From the NCBI GenBank assembly GCA_029945445.1, contig JAQSCO010000009.1, positions 1 through 64,000 of the forward strand: 64,000 nt of DNA, written 5' to 3'. A program made the position numbers and the translations under genes. A model generated the notes under the pieces. The model had not been told where the DNA came from and did no database searches. It saw only the letters and a program-made list of their open reading frames with translations. This document shows, piece by piece, positions 50,660 through 59,226 of the stretch. The first letter of the stretch is position 1. Every line of letters begins with the position of its first letter. The DNA is from Lacunisphaera sp. GTDB lineage: Bacteria; Verrucomicrobiota; Verrucomicrobiia; Opitutales; Opitutaceae.

Positions 50660-53101
50660 CTACCGTTTTGCCGGTACGATCACGTAGGGAATGGCCGGCG
50701 CCGGGCCGAGGGGAATGTTGAGCTGCTTCTTGCCGTCCTTGCCGGCGCGCTCGGTGAAGCCGTGCAGGATCAGATTGCCCTCGGTGCCGGGCTTGGCCTT
50801 CGCGGCATCGGCGGTGATCACGAGTTCGAGTTCGTCGCCGTGTTTCTCCGCTTGTTGGAGCGTGATGCCCTCGGGAGCGTCTGACAGTTCGGCCTTGGTG
50901 AGTTCGACGCGGCGCGGGTAGAGCGACGAAACGCTGATCTGCACGGTGCCACCGGCAGGGATTTCCAGCGGCAGCTTGGCGGTCACGCGGAGCGGGCCGG
51001 TGCGCCCGGAGACGTCGACCAGGAATTCCCTGGCGGGCACGAGGTGACGATAGAGAAACGCCTGCATCATGTCGTCGGCCGGCAGTGCGGCGCGCACCAC
51101 GGTCTGGCCGTTGATCGTGGCGCCGCCGCCGAGCTTCAGGCGAACGGCCTCGTCTCGCGGACTGGCGGGAGCGTTGAGCGTGAGCTGGATCTTATCCGCC
51201 CCGGCGGGCAGGCGGGCACCACTGAGGCTGAAACCGTAGGGCGCGTCGTCGAGGCCGAGCTTGATCTCGCCAGTGAAGCCGTCGTGGCGCAGCGCGAATA
51301 CCGTGATGACCTGGCTGCCGCCGGCGCGCAGGTTGACCGCGGACGGCGCGACGCGCAGCTCGTAGTCCGGACGCGGCGGGCCGACGCGCAGGCGGTAGGC
51401 ATGGGCGGGACTGCCCTGATGCTGCGCGTCGGTGACGTGGATGAAATAGTCGCCGTCGGCGGGCAGGGTGGCGGTGAGGCGTGAGTCGGCTTGGTGTGGG
51501 AGCAGACCCGCGGCCTTGTCGTCGAAGTCGTCGTTGCTCGCGAGCGTCTTGCCGGCGGCGTCGGTAAGGTTGAGCACGGAGTCGAGCGGCGATTGCAACC
51601 GGCGGGCGAGAACCTCCGCGACGACCTGGTCGCCGGCCTTGCCGTGGAAGCGGTAGACGTCGGGATCGTCGGGGCGCTCGATGCGGCCATTGACGATGGC
51701 GGGCAGTGTCAGCGGCTGCGCGTGCGCGGGCGTGTCGTTGGGCTCCAGCTCGGCGGTGTCGGCCTGCGGGTCGACGACGAAGAGCACCGTGTTGGAGACA
51801 TGCGCCCGGTTGCGGACGAAAAGATCGAACCAGCCCGGCGGCCGGCTAGTCGTATCCATGTCGAGCTGTTCGGCCGGCAGGTTCCAACCCGTGAGTTTGA
51901 AGATGCTCTTCGGCGACGGCGCGCAGCCGAGCGGGTAGATGCTGGTGATGAAGGGCAGTTCCCCAAGGGCGAGGCGGTAGATGAAGTCCTCGCGGCCGCG
52001 GTAGATGGAATCCTTGATCTCGACCGTGTAGTCACCGTCGGCGGGAATGACGTAGGCGAGGACCGGGTCGGGGCTGAAGCGGAAGTCGTCGTCGTAGGCG
52101 ACCTCGCGGCCCTTGGCGTCGTAAAGGGCGAGCGTCGCCTGAAACCAACCCGGGACCGCGTCGGCAAGGTAGGGCAGGAGCGCGCGGGCCGAGGTGACGA
52201 GGGTCAGCCGCTGACCGGCGCGGGCGCTAAACTGGTAGCGGTCGACCTCGCCCGGGAGGATCTGACCGTTGACCAGCACGGGCAGCGTGATGGCCGTGGG
52301 CGGCTGGCGGAGCGGGACGCGTGGGTCGGTCCGGCGCGCGGCGCCCTCGGCGGCGGGGTTTTCCGCGGTGACAATGGGCGAGACGAACTCGGGGAGTGTG
52401 CCGACCTGAAAGACGATCGGATTGGAGAAACCGTTGGGTGTGCGGAGGCGCAGTTCGCGGGCACCCGGCGGGGCGTCGGCGGCGACCGTGAGCTCGATGG
52501 TGACGTTCTCGGAGAGCGCGGGGTTGGCCTGCCGCTGTTGGCGGTTGGCGAGCTTGGCGCGGGCTTCGGTTGCGAATTTGATGTTCTCGGGCGTCAAGGC
52601 CGGCGCCTTGGGATCGGCCTGCGCGGCCTCGCGTTTTTTCTGGAGCTGCTCGAGTTGGTCGCGCAGTTCGTTGACCTCCTTCTGATTCAAAGGGCGGTGG
52701 TAGCCGGTAATCTTGCTGGAGAGCCCGGGGCCGGTGAGGCGGATAGCGGAGGCATCGGCGAGGTTCTGCCCGCCGAGGGAAATGGTGACGGTCGTGCCCT
52801 GTTGCGCGCCCGCCGGATAGACGTAGCCCAGGCGCGGCGGGACGCGGAAGGCGGCTTGTTGTGCGGCAGCGGGGGAGAGGAGAAGAAAAGCAGCGGCGAT
52901 GGTGCAGAGAAGTGCCGCCGGCTTCCAGCCGGTGAAGAGCTGCAGCTGGAAGCCGCAGCCACGGGATTGCCGGCTGTCATGCTGGGCGAAGCGAAGTATC
53001 CATGCTGCCTGGTTGGAGGGCCCACGTCCCCGTGTGCCACGGCCCGCAGAGACGCGGGCTCTCCATGGATCGCTGCGCTCAGAATGACAGGACTTGGACA
53101 T
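50660..53101 (-). CDS. PPC-domain secreted protein of the DUF1501/DUF1549 cluster
   Basis: An 813-residue protein with a signal-type helix (PAALLCTIAAAFLLLSPAAA) near residue 60 rather than at the N-terminus. An IPT-like domain follows (YVYPAGAQQGTTVTISLGGQ), a charged coiled-coil insert (LRDQLEQLQKKREAAQ), and two bacterial pre-peptidase C-terminal (PPC) domains, for example ILPGEVDRYQFSARAGQRL and ELEPNDTPAHAQPL ... VYRFHGKAGDQVV. The only in-frame start before the signal peptide lies in a mosaic of repeats, so about 60 N-terminal residues are repeat-derived or the true start is non-standard. It starts 11 bases after DUF1501. Probably periplasmic carbohydrate or surface-related. Confidence 0.78.
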   Translation of the reverse strand: MSKSCHSERSDPWRARVSAGRGTRGRGPSNQAAWILRFAQHDSRQSRGCGFQLQLFTGWKPAALLCTIAAAFLLLSPAAAQQAAFRVPPRLGYVYPAGAQQGTTVTISLGGQNLADASAIRLTGPGLSSKITGYHRPLNQKEVNELRDQLEQLQKKREAAQADPKAPALTPENIKFATEARAKLANRQQRQANPALSENVTIELTVAADAPPGARELRLRTPNGFSNPIVFQVGTLPEFVSPIVTAENPAAEGAARRTDPRVPLRQPPTAITLPVLVNGQILPGEVDRYQFSARAGQRLTLVTSARALLPYLADAVPGWFQATLALYDAKGREVAYDDDFRFSPDPVLAYVIPADGDYTVEIKDSIYRGREDFIYRLALGELPFITSIYPLGCAPSPKSIFKLTGWNLPAEQLDMDTTSRPPGWFDLFVRNRAHVSNTVLFVVDPQADTAELEPNDTPAHAQPLTLPAIVNGRIERPDDPDVYRFHGKAGDQVVAEVLARRLQSPLDSVLNLTDAAGKTLASNDDFDDKAAGLLPHQADSRLTATLPADGDYFIHVTDAQHQGSPAHAYRLRVGPPRPDYELRVAPSAVNLRAGGSQVITVFALRHDGFTGEIKLGLDDAPYGFSLSGARLPAGADKIQLTLNAPASPRDEAVRLKLGGGATINGQTVVRAALPADDMMQAFLYRHLVPAREFLVDVSGRTGPLRVTAKLPLEIPAGGTVQISVSSLYPRRVELTKAELSDAPEGITLQQAEKHGDELELVITADAAKAKPGTEGNLILHGFTERAGKDGKKQLNIPLGPAPAIPYVIVPAKR
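52920..53089. repeat. Repeat mosaic including TGGAGGGC-family copy 4
   Basis: Three palindromes lie together. A 10-bp perfect inverted repeat (GGCTTCCAGC, 52920 and 52945) comes first. Then inverted copies of a TGTCAT-CTG-GC-AGCG-ATCC element (52975-53001 and 53067-53089, the 'HSERS' type of repeat) flank a TGGAGGGC-family palindrome at 53013-53065. The whole mosaic is read through by the PPC gene frame. Confidence 0.75.
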
Positions 53102-53112
53102 GATGGGTGGCT

Positions 53113-54519
53113 TCACAGGATCGCCGCCAGCGGGTTGGCGGCCCGGACGCCGTCGGCCAGCGGCGGCACGGCGCGGACGTCGAGGCCCTCGGGGTGCGGC
53201 AGGCGGGCATCGGGATCGATGCCGAGGCGGCCGTAGATGCTCGCGATGAGCTCGGCCGGATGGACGGACGGGCCAACGACCGCCTCGCCGCGTGCGTCGG
53301 AGGCGCCGACCACCTGACCGCCGCGGAAACCGCCGCCCGCGACGAGCGAGGAGAAGACCTGGCCGTAGTGGCCGCGGCCGCCGTTCCACGGGGCCTCCCA
53401 GAGGACGCGCGGCGTGCGGCCGAATTCGCCGCCGGCCCACACGACGGTCTGGTCGAGCAGGCCGCGGTCGGAGAGGTCGGCGAGCAGCGTGGCGAGGCCG
53501 CGGTCGAACTCGGGGAGCTTGCGGCGCATGATCTGGAAGTGCTGCTTGTGCGTGTCCCAGCCCTTGTAGTTGATGGTGACGTAGGGCACGCCGCGCTCGA
53601 CGAGGCGGCGGGCGAGGAGGCAAGACTGGCCGAAGGTGTTGCGCCCATAACGCTCGCGCTCGGTGTCCTTCTCCTGGCCGAGATCGAACACCTTGCCCGC
53701 GTCGCCCAGGATCATCTCGTAGGCCTCGGTCTCGCACTGCGCGAGCGCGGCGAGCCGCGGGTCGTTGCCGCTGGTGGCGCGGCCGAAGGTGTTGAGGCGG
53801 TGCAGCAGGTCGCGGCGGTCGTGCTGGCGCTGGTCGTCGATGCCCGGCGCCACGACGCCCTCGACGACGAAGCGGTTGGCGGCCGGGTCGCCGCCGGTGG
53901 CGAAGGGTTTGTAGCGCTGGCCGAGAAAACCGGCCTCGGAAAAACGGCCCTGCAACTCGGTGAGCACGATGTAGGGCGGGAGCAGGCCCTTGTAGCCGGC
54001 CTCATAGCCCTTAAAGAGCGAGACCACGGCGCCGGCGCCCGGGAAGACATCACGTCCGGCGGCACGCCCGGTCTGCACCATATAGGACGCGGTCTCGTGG
54101 GCGTTGCTGTTGTGGCTGAGATTGCGGATGAGGGCGTATTTGTCGGCCTGGCCGGCGAGCAGTGGCAGCAGTTCGCCGAGCTGCATGCCGGGGATCCTGG
54201 AGTTGGCGGCGGAGTTGAGCGGGCCCGTGAATTCGCTGCCGGCGCCGGGCTTCGGGTCGAAGGTGTCGATATGGCAGGGCCCACCCCAGAGCCAGATCTG
54301 GATGACAGACTTCGCGCGCGGCCGCGGGAGCGGTGCCACAGGCGCGACGGCAGCCCGCGCGCCGAGGGCGCTGGCGCCGAAGAGGAGGCCGGCCGATCCG
54401 AGCAGGCCGAGGCGGATCGCCTCACGGCGCGTCATGGGTGCGCCGCGCAGGCCGAGGAGACGGAACTCGGCGTCGAGGTTCCAGAGGCGGGGATCTTCGC
54501 TGTGATGGAGGGAGGACAT
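53113..54519 (-). CDS. DUF1501 domain-containing protein
   Basis: A 468-residue protein of the DUF1501 (sulfatase-like fold) family. A twin-arginine signal begins near residue 30 (MTRREAIRLGLLGSAGLLFG). Family motifs are KSVIQIWLWGGPCHIDTFDPK, LIRNLSHNSNAHETASYM, NYKGWDTHKQHFQIM and VVWAGGEFGRTPRV. DUF1501 genes almost always pair with DUF1549/DUF1553 partners, as here, and are abundant in Planctomycetes and Verrucomicrobia. The cluster is thought to act outside the cytoplasm on polymers, but the function is unproven. Confidence 0.92.
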   Translation of the reverse strand: MSSLHHSEDPRLWNLDAEFRLLGLRGAPMTRREAIRLGLLGSAGLLFGASALGARAAVAPVAPLPRPRAKSVIQIWLWGGPCHIDTFDPKPGAGSEFTGPLNSAANSRIPGMQLGELLPLLAGQADKYALIRNLSHNSNAHETASYMVQTGRAAGRDVFPGAGAVVSLFKGYEAGYKGLLPPYIVLTELQGRFSEAGFLGQRYKPFATGGDPAANRFVVEGVVAPGIDDQRQHDRRDLLHRLNTFGRATSGNDPRLAALAQCETEAYEMILGDAGKVFDLGQEKDTERERYGRNTFGQSCLLARRLVERGVPYVTINYKGWDTHKQHFQIMRRKLPEFDRGLATLLADLSDRGLLDQTVVWAGGEFGRTPRVLWEAPWNGGRGHYGQVFSSLVAGGGFRGGQVVGASDARGEAVVGPSVHPAELIASIYGRLGIDPDARLPHPEGLDVRAVPPLADGVRAANPLAAIL

Positions 54520-54540
54520 GGGGGACGGGGTTGCGGAATT

Positions 54541-56193
54541 TCAGTGGCGCAGCAGGAACTCCGCGCTGTTGAGCAGGGCCCAGGCGACATCCAGGGCGGC
54601 AGCGCGCTGGTCCTTGTGCTCGAGGAAATAGGCGATGACCTCCACCCGTTCGTCGTCGGTCGGCGGGCGCGAGAGGAAGGTGAGATAGAGTGCGTCGATC
54701 GCCGCGCCCGGCTCGCCGTTTGTGCGCAAGACCGCCTGGAGCTTCGGGCCCGACTCGAGCTTGCGCTGGATGTGCGTGGAGTTGAGCAGGTGGAGCCGCT
54801 GGCTGGCGGTCAGGCGGTTGTTGCGCTCGGACTCAAGGCCGGTGTCGCGTGCCGGGCGGCCGAAGTTTTCCAGGAAGGAGCTGGTGATGCTGCCGTCGGG
54901 CAGGGCGATGGAACGCTGGTCCTCGGGCACGTAGGTGAACGGCTCGGGGATGGCGCTGCTGTATTTCTCGGTGGTGCCGGTGATCTGGTTGATGGCGTCG
55001 ATCAACACCTCGGCCTCGAGCCGGCGCGGGGCGTAGCTGGCGAAGTTGGCCTCGGCGACCGGGTCAGCGGCGGCGACCGAGGAAAGCTGATACGTGCGGG
55101 AGTTGAGGATGAGGCGGAAGAGCGCCTTGAGGTCGTAGTGCGCGGCGACGAGCTCGGCCGCGAGATGGTCGAGCAGCGCGGCGTCGACGGGCGGGTTGTC
55201 GGATCGCAGATCGTCGGCCTCGTTGACCAGGCCGCGGCCGAGCAGCCAGCTCCAGGCGCGGTTGGCGATGGCGCGGGTAAACCAGGGGTTTTCCGGACGG
55301 ATGAGCCAGTCGGCGAAAACCTCGCGCGGGTCGCGGTCGGGCGGGAGCACGGCGGGCGTGCCGTCGGGGAAGGCCGCGGCGGCGAGGCCGGCGGGCAGGG
55401 GTTTTGCCGCGTCGAAGAACACGATCTCCTCCTTCCACTCGCCGGTGCCCTTGTAGGCGAGGCGCGCGAAGAACGGCGCGCAGGCGGCGAGGCGCTCCAC
55501 CGGCCATTTCTCGGCGCGGGCACCCATGAAGGTGAGCGCGGCGGCGCGGGCGAGCGCGGCGGGCTCGCGGCCCTGCACGGCGCGGTAGAAGTTGACGGGC
55601 CCGACACGGAAGTTGCTGCCGTTGGCCGTGAGCAGCTCGCGGGCGAAGCGGTCGTAGGGGAGGTTGTCGCGCACCGCGGTGTGGATCCACCGGTAGTAGG
55701 CCTGCGCGGCGTTGGGCCAGAGGTTGACCGGGAACTCGGCCTTCACGCGCAGCAGGTCGCTCCACTTCATCGCCCAGTAGTCGGCGAATTCCGGGCGGCC
55801 GAGGAGGCGGTCGATCAGCCCGGTGCGCTTGCGCGGCGACTTGTCCTGCAGGAAGGCACCCGCCTCGGCGGCGGTCGGCAGCGTGCCGAGGACATCGAGA
55901 AAGGCGCGGCGCACGAAGACCGCGTCGGTGCACAGCGGCGCGGGCGACAGGCCGAGGCGGGCGAGGTGTGCGAAATTCAGCTCATCGATCCGGCCGGCGG
56001 GCGCGGGTGCCCCGGTCTGCGCAAAGACGGCGACGGCCTCGGCCGGCGGGGTGGGCGGGCTGGTCTGCCCCGCAGACTGCGCAGAAATTGCGAGCGCGAC
56101 AGCGGCGCTAATAAGAAACCGCCGGCACAACAACGGATGCGGAGCCGGGGAGGCTCCGGCGTCCACGCGCGGACCAAAAATGAGGGCTGACAT
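54541..56193 (-). CDS. DUF1549/DUF1553 domain-containing protein
   Basis: A 550-residue exported protein. DUF1549 occupies about residues 70-260 (VFVRRAFLDVLGTLPTAAEA, FADYWAMKWSDLLRVK, DRFARELLTANGSN) and DUF1553 about 300-530 (PWFTRAIANRAWSWLLGRGL, LFRLILNSRTYQLSS, LFLSRPPTDDER). The signal peptide core is RRFLISAAVALAISAQSA, preceded by 23 residues partly encoded by a GC-rich palindromic repeat. TTG codons at 56130 or 56133 would give a conventional signal peptide. It is the first gene of the three-gene minus-strand cluster, 21 bases before DUF1501. Confidence 0.88.
   Translation of the reverse strand: MSALIFGPRVDAGASPAPHPLLCRRFLISAAVALAISAQSAGQTSPPTPPAEAVAVFAQTGAPAPAGRIDELNFAHLARLGLSPAPLCTDAVFVRRAFLDVLGTLPTAAEAGAFLQDKSPRKRTGLIDRLLGRPEFADYWAMKWSDLLRVKAEFPVNLWPNAAQAYYRWIHTAVRDNLPYDRFARELLTANGSNFRVGPVNFYRAVQGREPAALARAAALTFMGARAEKWPVERLAACAPFFARLAYKGTGEWKEEIVFFDAAKPLPAGLAAAAFPDGTPAVLPPDRDPREVFADWLIRPENPWFTRAIANRAWSWLLGRGLVNEADDLRSDNPPVDAALLDHLAAELVAAHYDLKALFRLILNSRTYQLSSVAAADPVAEANFASYAPRRLEAEVLIDAINQITGTTEKYSSAIPEPFTYVPEDQRSIALPDGSITSSFLENFGRPARDTGLESERNNRLTASQRLHLLNSTHIQRKLESGPKLQAVLRTNGEPGAAIDALYLTFLSRPPTDDERVEVIAYFLEHKDQRAAALDVAWALLNSAEFLLRH
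56135..56169. repeat. GC-rich palindromic repeat at the DUF1549 start
   Basis: Seven-base arms CGGAGCC and GGCTCCG flank a 5-base loop at 56140-56158, within GGATGCGGAGCCGGGGAGGC. In frame it encodes VDAGASPAPHP, a peptide I associate with dispersed palindromes in related genomes. Only one copy is in this window. Confidence 0.45.
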
Positions 56194-56387
56194 GGGATAT
56201 TTGACTGAACCGTAGCGGCGTGGACCCAGCGGTATTCAGAGGAGACGGCGGGCAAACGCGGAAGATACACCGCGGGCCGGGTTATCCGGAAACTAATCGC
56301 GCGCATTCGCACTCATGCTATCCCGGCGGCAACACGCACGTTCGGTGCGGGACGTAACTCGACCGCCGCGAAGGCGTCAGCCCCTGC

Positions 56388-57506
56388 ATGCAAGCAAGCA
56401 CATCCCTCGAACGGAAATCCAGCGGCCCAAGGAAACCGCGCCGGACCCCGGCGGAAACCACGGTGACCGTGGTGCCGCGGGCGGGCGAGGCGGTGCCGGC
56501 GGTCTTCCGCCGACTGGCCCGCGAGCTGGTCGCGCGCGAGGCCGTGCCGGCGGCACTGATGCTCTACGGGGCGATCGCGGCGCACGCGGAGATCAGCCGC
56601 GCGATGCGCGAGGCGCTGGGCGAGGCGCAATGGCCGGTGACGTGGGTCGAGGGCGCGAGCTGCGACGGCGCCGCACTCGCGGGGGTGCAGGTTTTCGCGG
56701 TGAGCGGCCGGCCGGTCACGCGCGTGCGGCTGGGCGGCCGGGTGGTGGCCACGGTCTATGAGGATGAGGCCGCGCAGCATTGCCTCGTGGGCGGCGTCGG
56801 GGCGGTCGCGGTGACACTGCCACCGGCGGCGCAGACGCAGCAGGCGTTCAGCCATCTCGAGACGGCACTGGACATGGCGGGCTTCGCGCTCGCGGACGTG
56901 GTGCGCACGTGGTTCTACAACGACAACATCCTGGGTTGGTATGGCGATTTCAACCGCGTGCGCTCGGCGCACTACGCCGGCGTGAAGTGGCGGACCGGCT
57001 CGCTGCCCGCCAGCACGGGCATCGGCGCGCGCAATCCCGCGGGCGGGGCGCTGGTCGTCGGCGCGCGGGCGATGCGGCTGAAGAACAGCACGGCGGACGC
57101 GAAGGAGGTTGGCTCGCCGCTGCAATGTCCCGCCCCGGCTTACGGCAGCGCGTTCGCCCGGGCGATGGAGCTCACGAGCGACGGCCGGCGGCAGCTGATG
57201 GTCTCCGGCACCGCCAGCATCCATCCGGGCGGCAAGACGGCGTGGGTGGGCGATGCAGCGCGGCAGGTCGAGCGGACCATGCAGGTGATCCGGGCCATCC
57301 TGCAGTCGCGGCAGATGGATTTTCCCGACGTGACGCGCGCGACCGCGTATTACCGCGACGCCGCGGACAAGCGGCATTTCACCGCGTGGCTCGGCGCGCA
57401 CGGGCTGGCAAAGATGCCGGTGGTGCACACGCACAGCGTGGTGTGCCGCGACGACCTGTTGTTTGAGGTGGAATTAGACGCCGCGGCGCCCGGGTTCACG
57501 GCATGA
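56388..57506 (+). CDS. Rid/YjgF-like family protein
   Basis: A 372-residue protein resembling YjgF/YER057c/UK114 (Rid) domains, possibly in a chorismatase-type or duplicated arrangement. Recognisable parts are FSHLETALDMAGFALADVVR followed by TWFYNDNILGWYGDFNRVRS, SLPASTGIGARNPAG, and a later VSGTASIHPGGKTAWVGD with RTMQVIRAILQS. The N-terminal 130 residues are not assigned. Rid proteins hydrolyse reactive enamines; chorismate-cleaving relatives share the fold. Its 3' end overlaps the convergent gene by 11 bases. The 194-base gap before it, shared with the divergent DUF1549 gene, shows no strong motif. Confidence 0.65.
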   Translation: MQASTSLERKSSGPRKPRRTPAETTVTVVPRAGEAVPAVFRRLARELVAREAVPAALMLYGAIAAHAEISRAMREALGEAQWPVTWVEGASCDGAALAGVQVFAVSGRPVTRVRLGGRVVATVYEDEAAQHCLVGGVGAVAVTLPPAAQTQQAFSHLETALDMAGFALADVVRTWFYNDNILGWYGDFNRVRSAHYAGVKWRTGSLPASTGIGARNPAGGALVVGARAMRLKNSTADAKEVGSPLQCPAPAYGSAFARAMELTSDGRRQLMVSGTASIHPGGKTAWVGDAARQVERTMQVIRAILQSRQMDFPDVTRATAYYRDAADKRHFTAWLGAHGLAKMPVVHTHSVVCRDDLLFEVELDAAAPGFTA

Positions 57507-57903
57507 ATCCGGCCTGGCGGAAGGCGGCGAAGCCGCGGATCGTCAGTTCCTCGAGTTCGCGGAACAACGCCGCGTCGACCGACTGGAAGTTGAAGCACGA
57601 CTTACCCTGCATGCGGGCCTTCAGCTCCGGCGAGATATTCTTGAGCACCTGGGGGAAGCCGTACGCTCCCATGTGGTGGAAGCTCACGTAGTTTTTCCCG
57701 ATCTCCACCCAGGCGACGGGCATCGGCCTTTTGTGGGTCGGGTGCAAACCGCCTTGGAGACAGAAGCGGCGCGAAGAATCCTCGACCACGGCGAGCTTCC
57801 CTGCATTGCGCCGGAGGATTTCTCGCAAGGCGGCAAAGACCGGCTCGAACTCGGGCTGGGTGGCCATGGCAGGATCCTTGCCGGCTGCCTCGGTGCTTGT
57901 CAC
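57496..57903 (-). CDS. Conserved hypothetical protein (DUF1801-like?)
   Basis: A 135-residue cytoplasmic protein with no signal or membrane segment. [20 protein letters not shown] and [20 protein letters not shown] recall DUF1801/YdhG-type proteins, but I am not certain. The GTG start overlaps the mnmA stop as GTGA; an alternative is the ATG at 57867 ([10 protein letters not shown]) with AAGGA upstream. It probably forms an operon with mnmA. Confidence 0.65.
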   Translation of the reverse strand: MTSTEAAGKDPAMATQPEFEPVFAALREILRRNAGKLAVVEDSSRRFCLQGGLHPTHKRPMPVAWVEIGKNYVSFHHMGAYGFPQVLKNISPELKARMQGKSCFNFQSVDAALFRELEELTIRGFAAFRQAGFMP

Positions 57904-59066
57904 GCGAACACCGCGCCGCCGAGGAGTTGTTCGCCGTCGTAGAGCGCCAGGATCTGGCCCGGGGCGAGGGCGCGCTGGGGTTGGTCGAACTTGATGTGCG
58001 CGGTGCCGTCGGCGCCGGGCGTGAACTCGATGAAGACGCGCGGGTCGCGGTAGCGGACTTTACATTCGAGGTTTTTCCCCCCGGTGATGCTCTCGCCGAT
58101 GAAGCTGAGGCTGTGCACGCGGCACTCGCTGGCCCACAGACCGGGGGCGGCGGGACCGTCGAAGGCCACGAGCAGGGCGTGGTCACTCGCGCGCTTGCCG
58201 GTGACGACATAGGCTTGGTCGTCGGTGTTCGACGGGATGCGGATGCCGCGGCGCTGGCCGATGGTGTAGTAGTGCAGGCCGCGGTGTTGCCCGAGCACCT
58301 TGCCGTCGGTCGCTCGGACAATCGGGCCCGGATGCTCGGGCACGTAGGCTTTCAGGAAGTCAGCCATCTTCACTTCGCCGATGAAGCAGATGCCCTGGCT
58401 GTCCTTCTTGGCGGCGGTCGGGAGGTGGGCGTCGGCGGCGAGCGCGCGGAGCTCGGGCTTCTTCAGGTGGCCGATGGGGAAGCGGGCGAGGCGGAGCTGT
58501 GCCGCCGAGAGGAGGGCGAGGAAGTAGGACTGGTCTTTGTCTTTGTCCACGCCCTCGAGGAGGGCGTAGGGTTCTACTGTAGGAGGGGCTTTAGGCCCCG
58601 ATTCGTTGGCGGCGCCGCCCTCGGGTCGGGGCGTAAAGCCCCTCCTACAGCTGTCGAGCGGCACCCGCCGCGCGTAGTGCCCCGTCGCCACGGCGGCGAA
58701 GCCCTCGGCCTGCGCGTATTTCGCGAACACGCCGAATTTCATCTCGCGGTTGCACATCACGTCGGGATTCGGCGTGAGGCCGCGCTGGTAGCCGTCGAGC
58801 AGGTAGTCCACGACGAGCCGGCGGTAATCGTCCATCAGGTTGACGACACGGAACTCGATGCCGATCTTTTCGGCCACGGCGCGGGCGTCCGCGATGTCCT
58901 GCAGCCACGGGCAGTGCCCGATGACCTGGTCCTCGTTGATCCAGTTCTTCATGTAGGCGCCGACGACGTCATGGCCCTGCTGCTGGAGCAGGAGCGCGGC
59001 GACACTGCTGTCGACGCCGCCGGACAGGGCGACGAGGATGCGCTCGGAGGACATGCGGGAAGACAT
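57900..59066 (-). CDS. mnmA: tRNA-specific 2-thiouridylase MnmA, with repeat-encoded insert
   Basis: MnmA thiolates U34 of tRNAs for Lys, Glu and Gln. The PP-loop is [15 protein letters not shown]; catalytic Cys residues sit in [13 protein letters not shown] and [25 protein letters not shown] and [10 protein letters not shown] are typical. Between [13 protein letters not shown] and [11 protein letters not shown], where E. coli has a short loop, about 25 extra residues ([20 protein letters not shown]...) are encoded by a palindromic element. The frame is kept and all catalytic residues are intact, so the enzyme is probably active. Confidence 0.94.
   Translation of the reverse strand: MSSRMSSERILVALSGGVDSSVAALLLQQQGHDVVGAYMKNWINEDQVIGHCPWLQDIADARAVAEKIGIEFRVVNLMDDYRRLVVDYLLDGYQRGLTPNPDVMCNREMKFGVFAKYAQAEGFAAVATGHYARRVPLDSCRRGFTPRPEGGAANESGPKAPPTVEPYALLEGVDKDKDQSYFLALLSAAQLRLARFPIGHLKKPELRALAADAHLPTAAKKDSQGICFIGEVKMADFLKAYVPEHPGPIVRATDGKVLGQHRGLHYYTIGQRRGIRIPSNTDDQAYVVTGKRASDHALLVAFDGPAAPGLWASECRVHSLSFIGESITGGKNLECKVRYRDPRVFIEFTPGADGTAHIKFDQPQRALAPGQILALYDGEQLLGGAVFA
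58577..58650. repeat. Palindromic element inside mnmA, GTAGGAGGGGC family
   Basis: Two 25-base arms, beginning CTGTAGGAGGGGCTTTAGGC and ending GCCCCTCCTACAG, are complementary at 24 positions and flank a 24-base GC-rich centre. A degenerate relative is at 5287-5341. It is read in frame by mnmA. Such paired palindromes are usually moved by REP-associated tyrosine transposases (RAYT), none of which is in this window. Confidence 0.85.
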
Positions 59067-59164
59067 TATTGTTCAGCGTTCATTGTCCAATGTTCATTTG
59101 CCATTTCGAGGGTGCCGGGCCGGCCGATGAAAAAATGGACGATGAACAATGAACTTGGAACAAT
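59067..59164. repeat. AT-rich imperfect inverted repeat between mnmA and the GH13 gene
   Basis: The left arm (ATTGTTCAGCGTTCATTGTC, 59067) and right arm (ATGAACAATGAACTTGGAAC, about 59142) are imperfectly complementary, built from TTCATTGT units. The AT-rich arms flank a GC-rich centre. It fills most of the divergent intergenic region, where the promoters of both genes must lie. Confidence 0.55.
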
Positions 59165-59226
59165 GCTCCCTTCTCCATGCTTGCGGCCCTTGGCATTGCT
59201 CCTGCACGCTGGCGGCAACCGTCCCC

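Noticed and set aside
59149-59226. Earlier ATG for the GH13 gene
   Set aside because: It lies in the AT-rich repeat arm and adds residues unlike GH13 N-termini.
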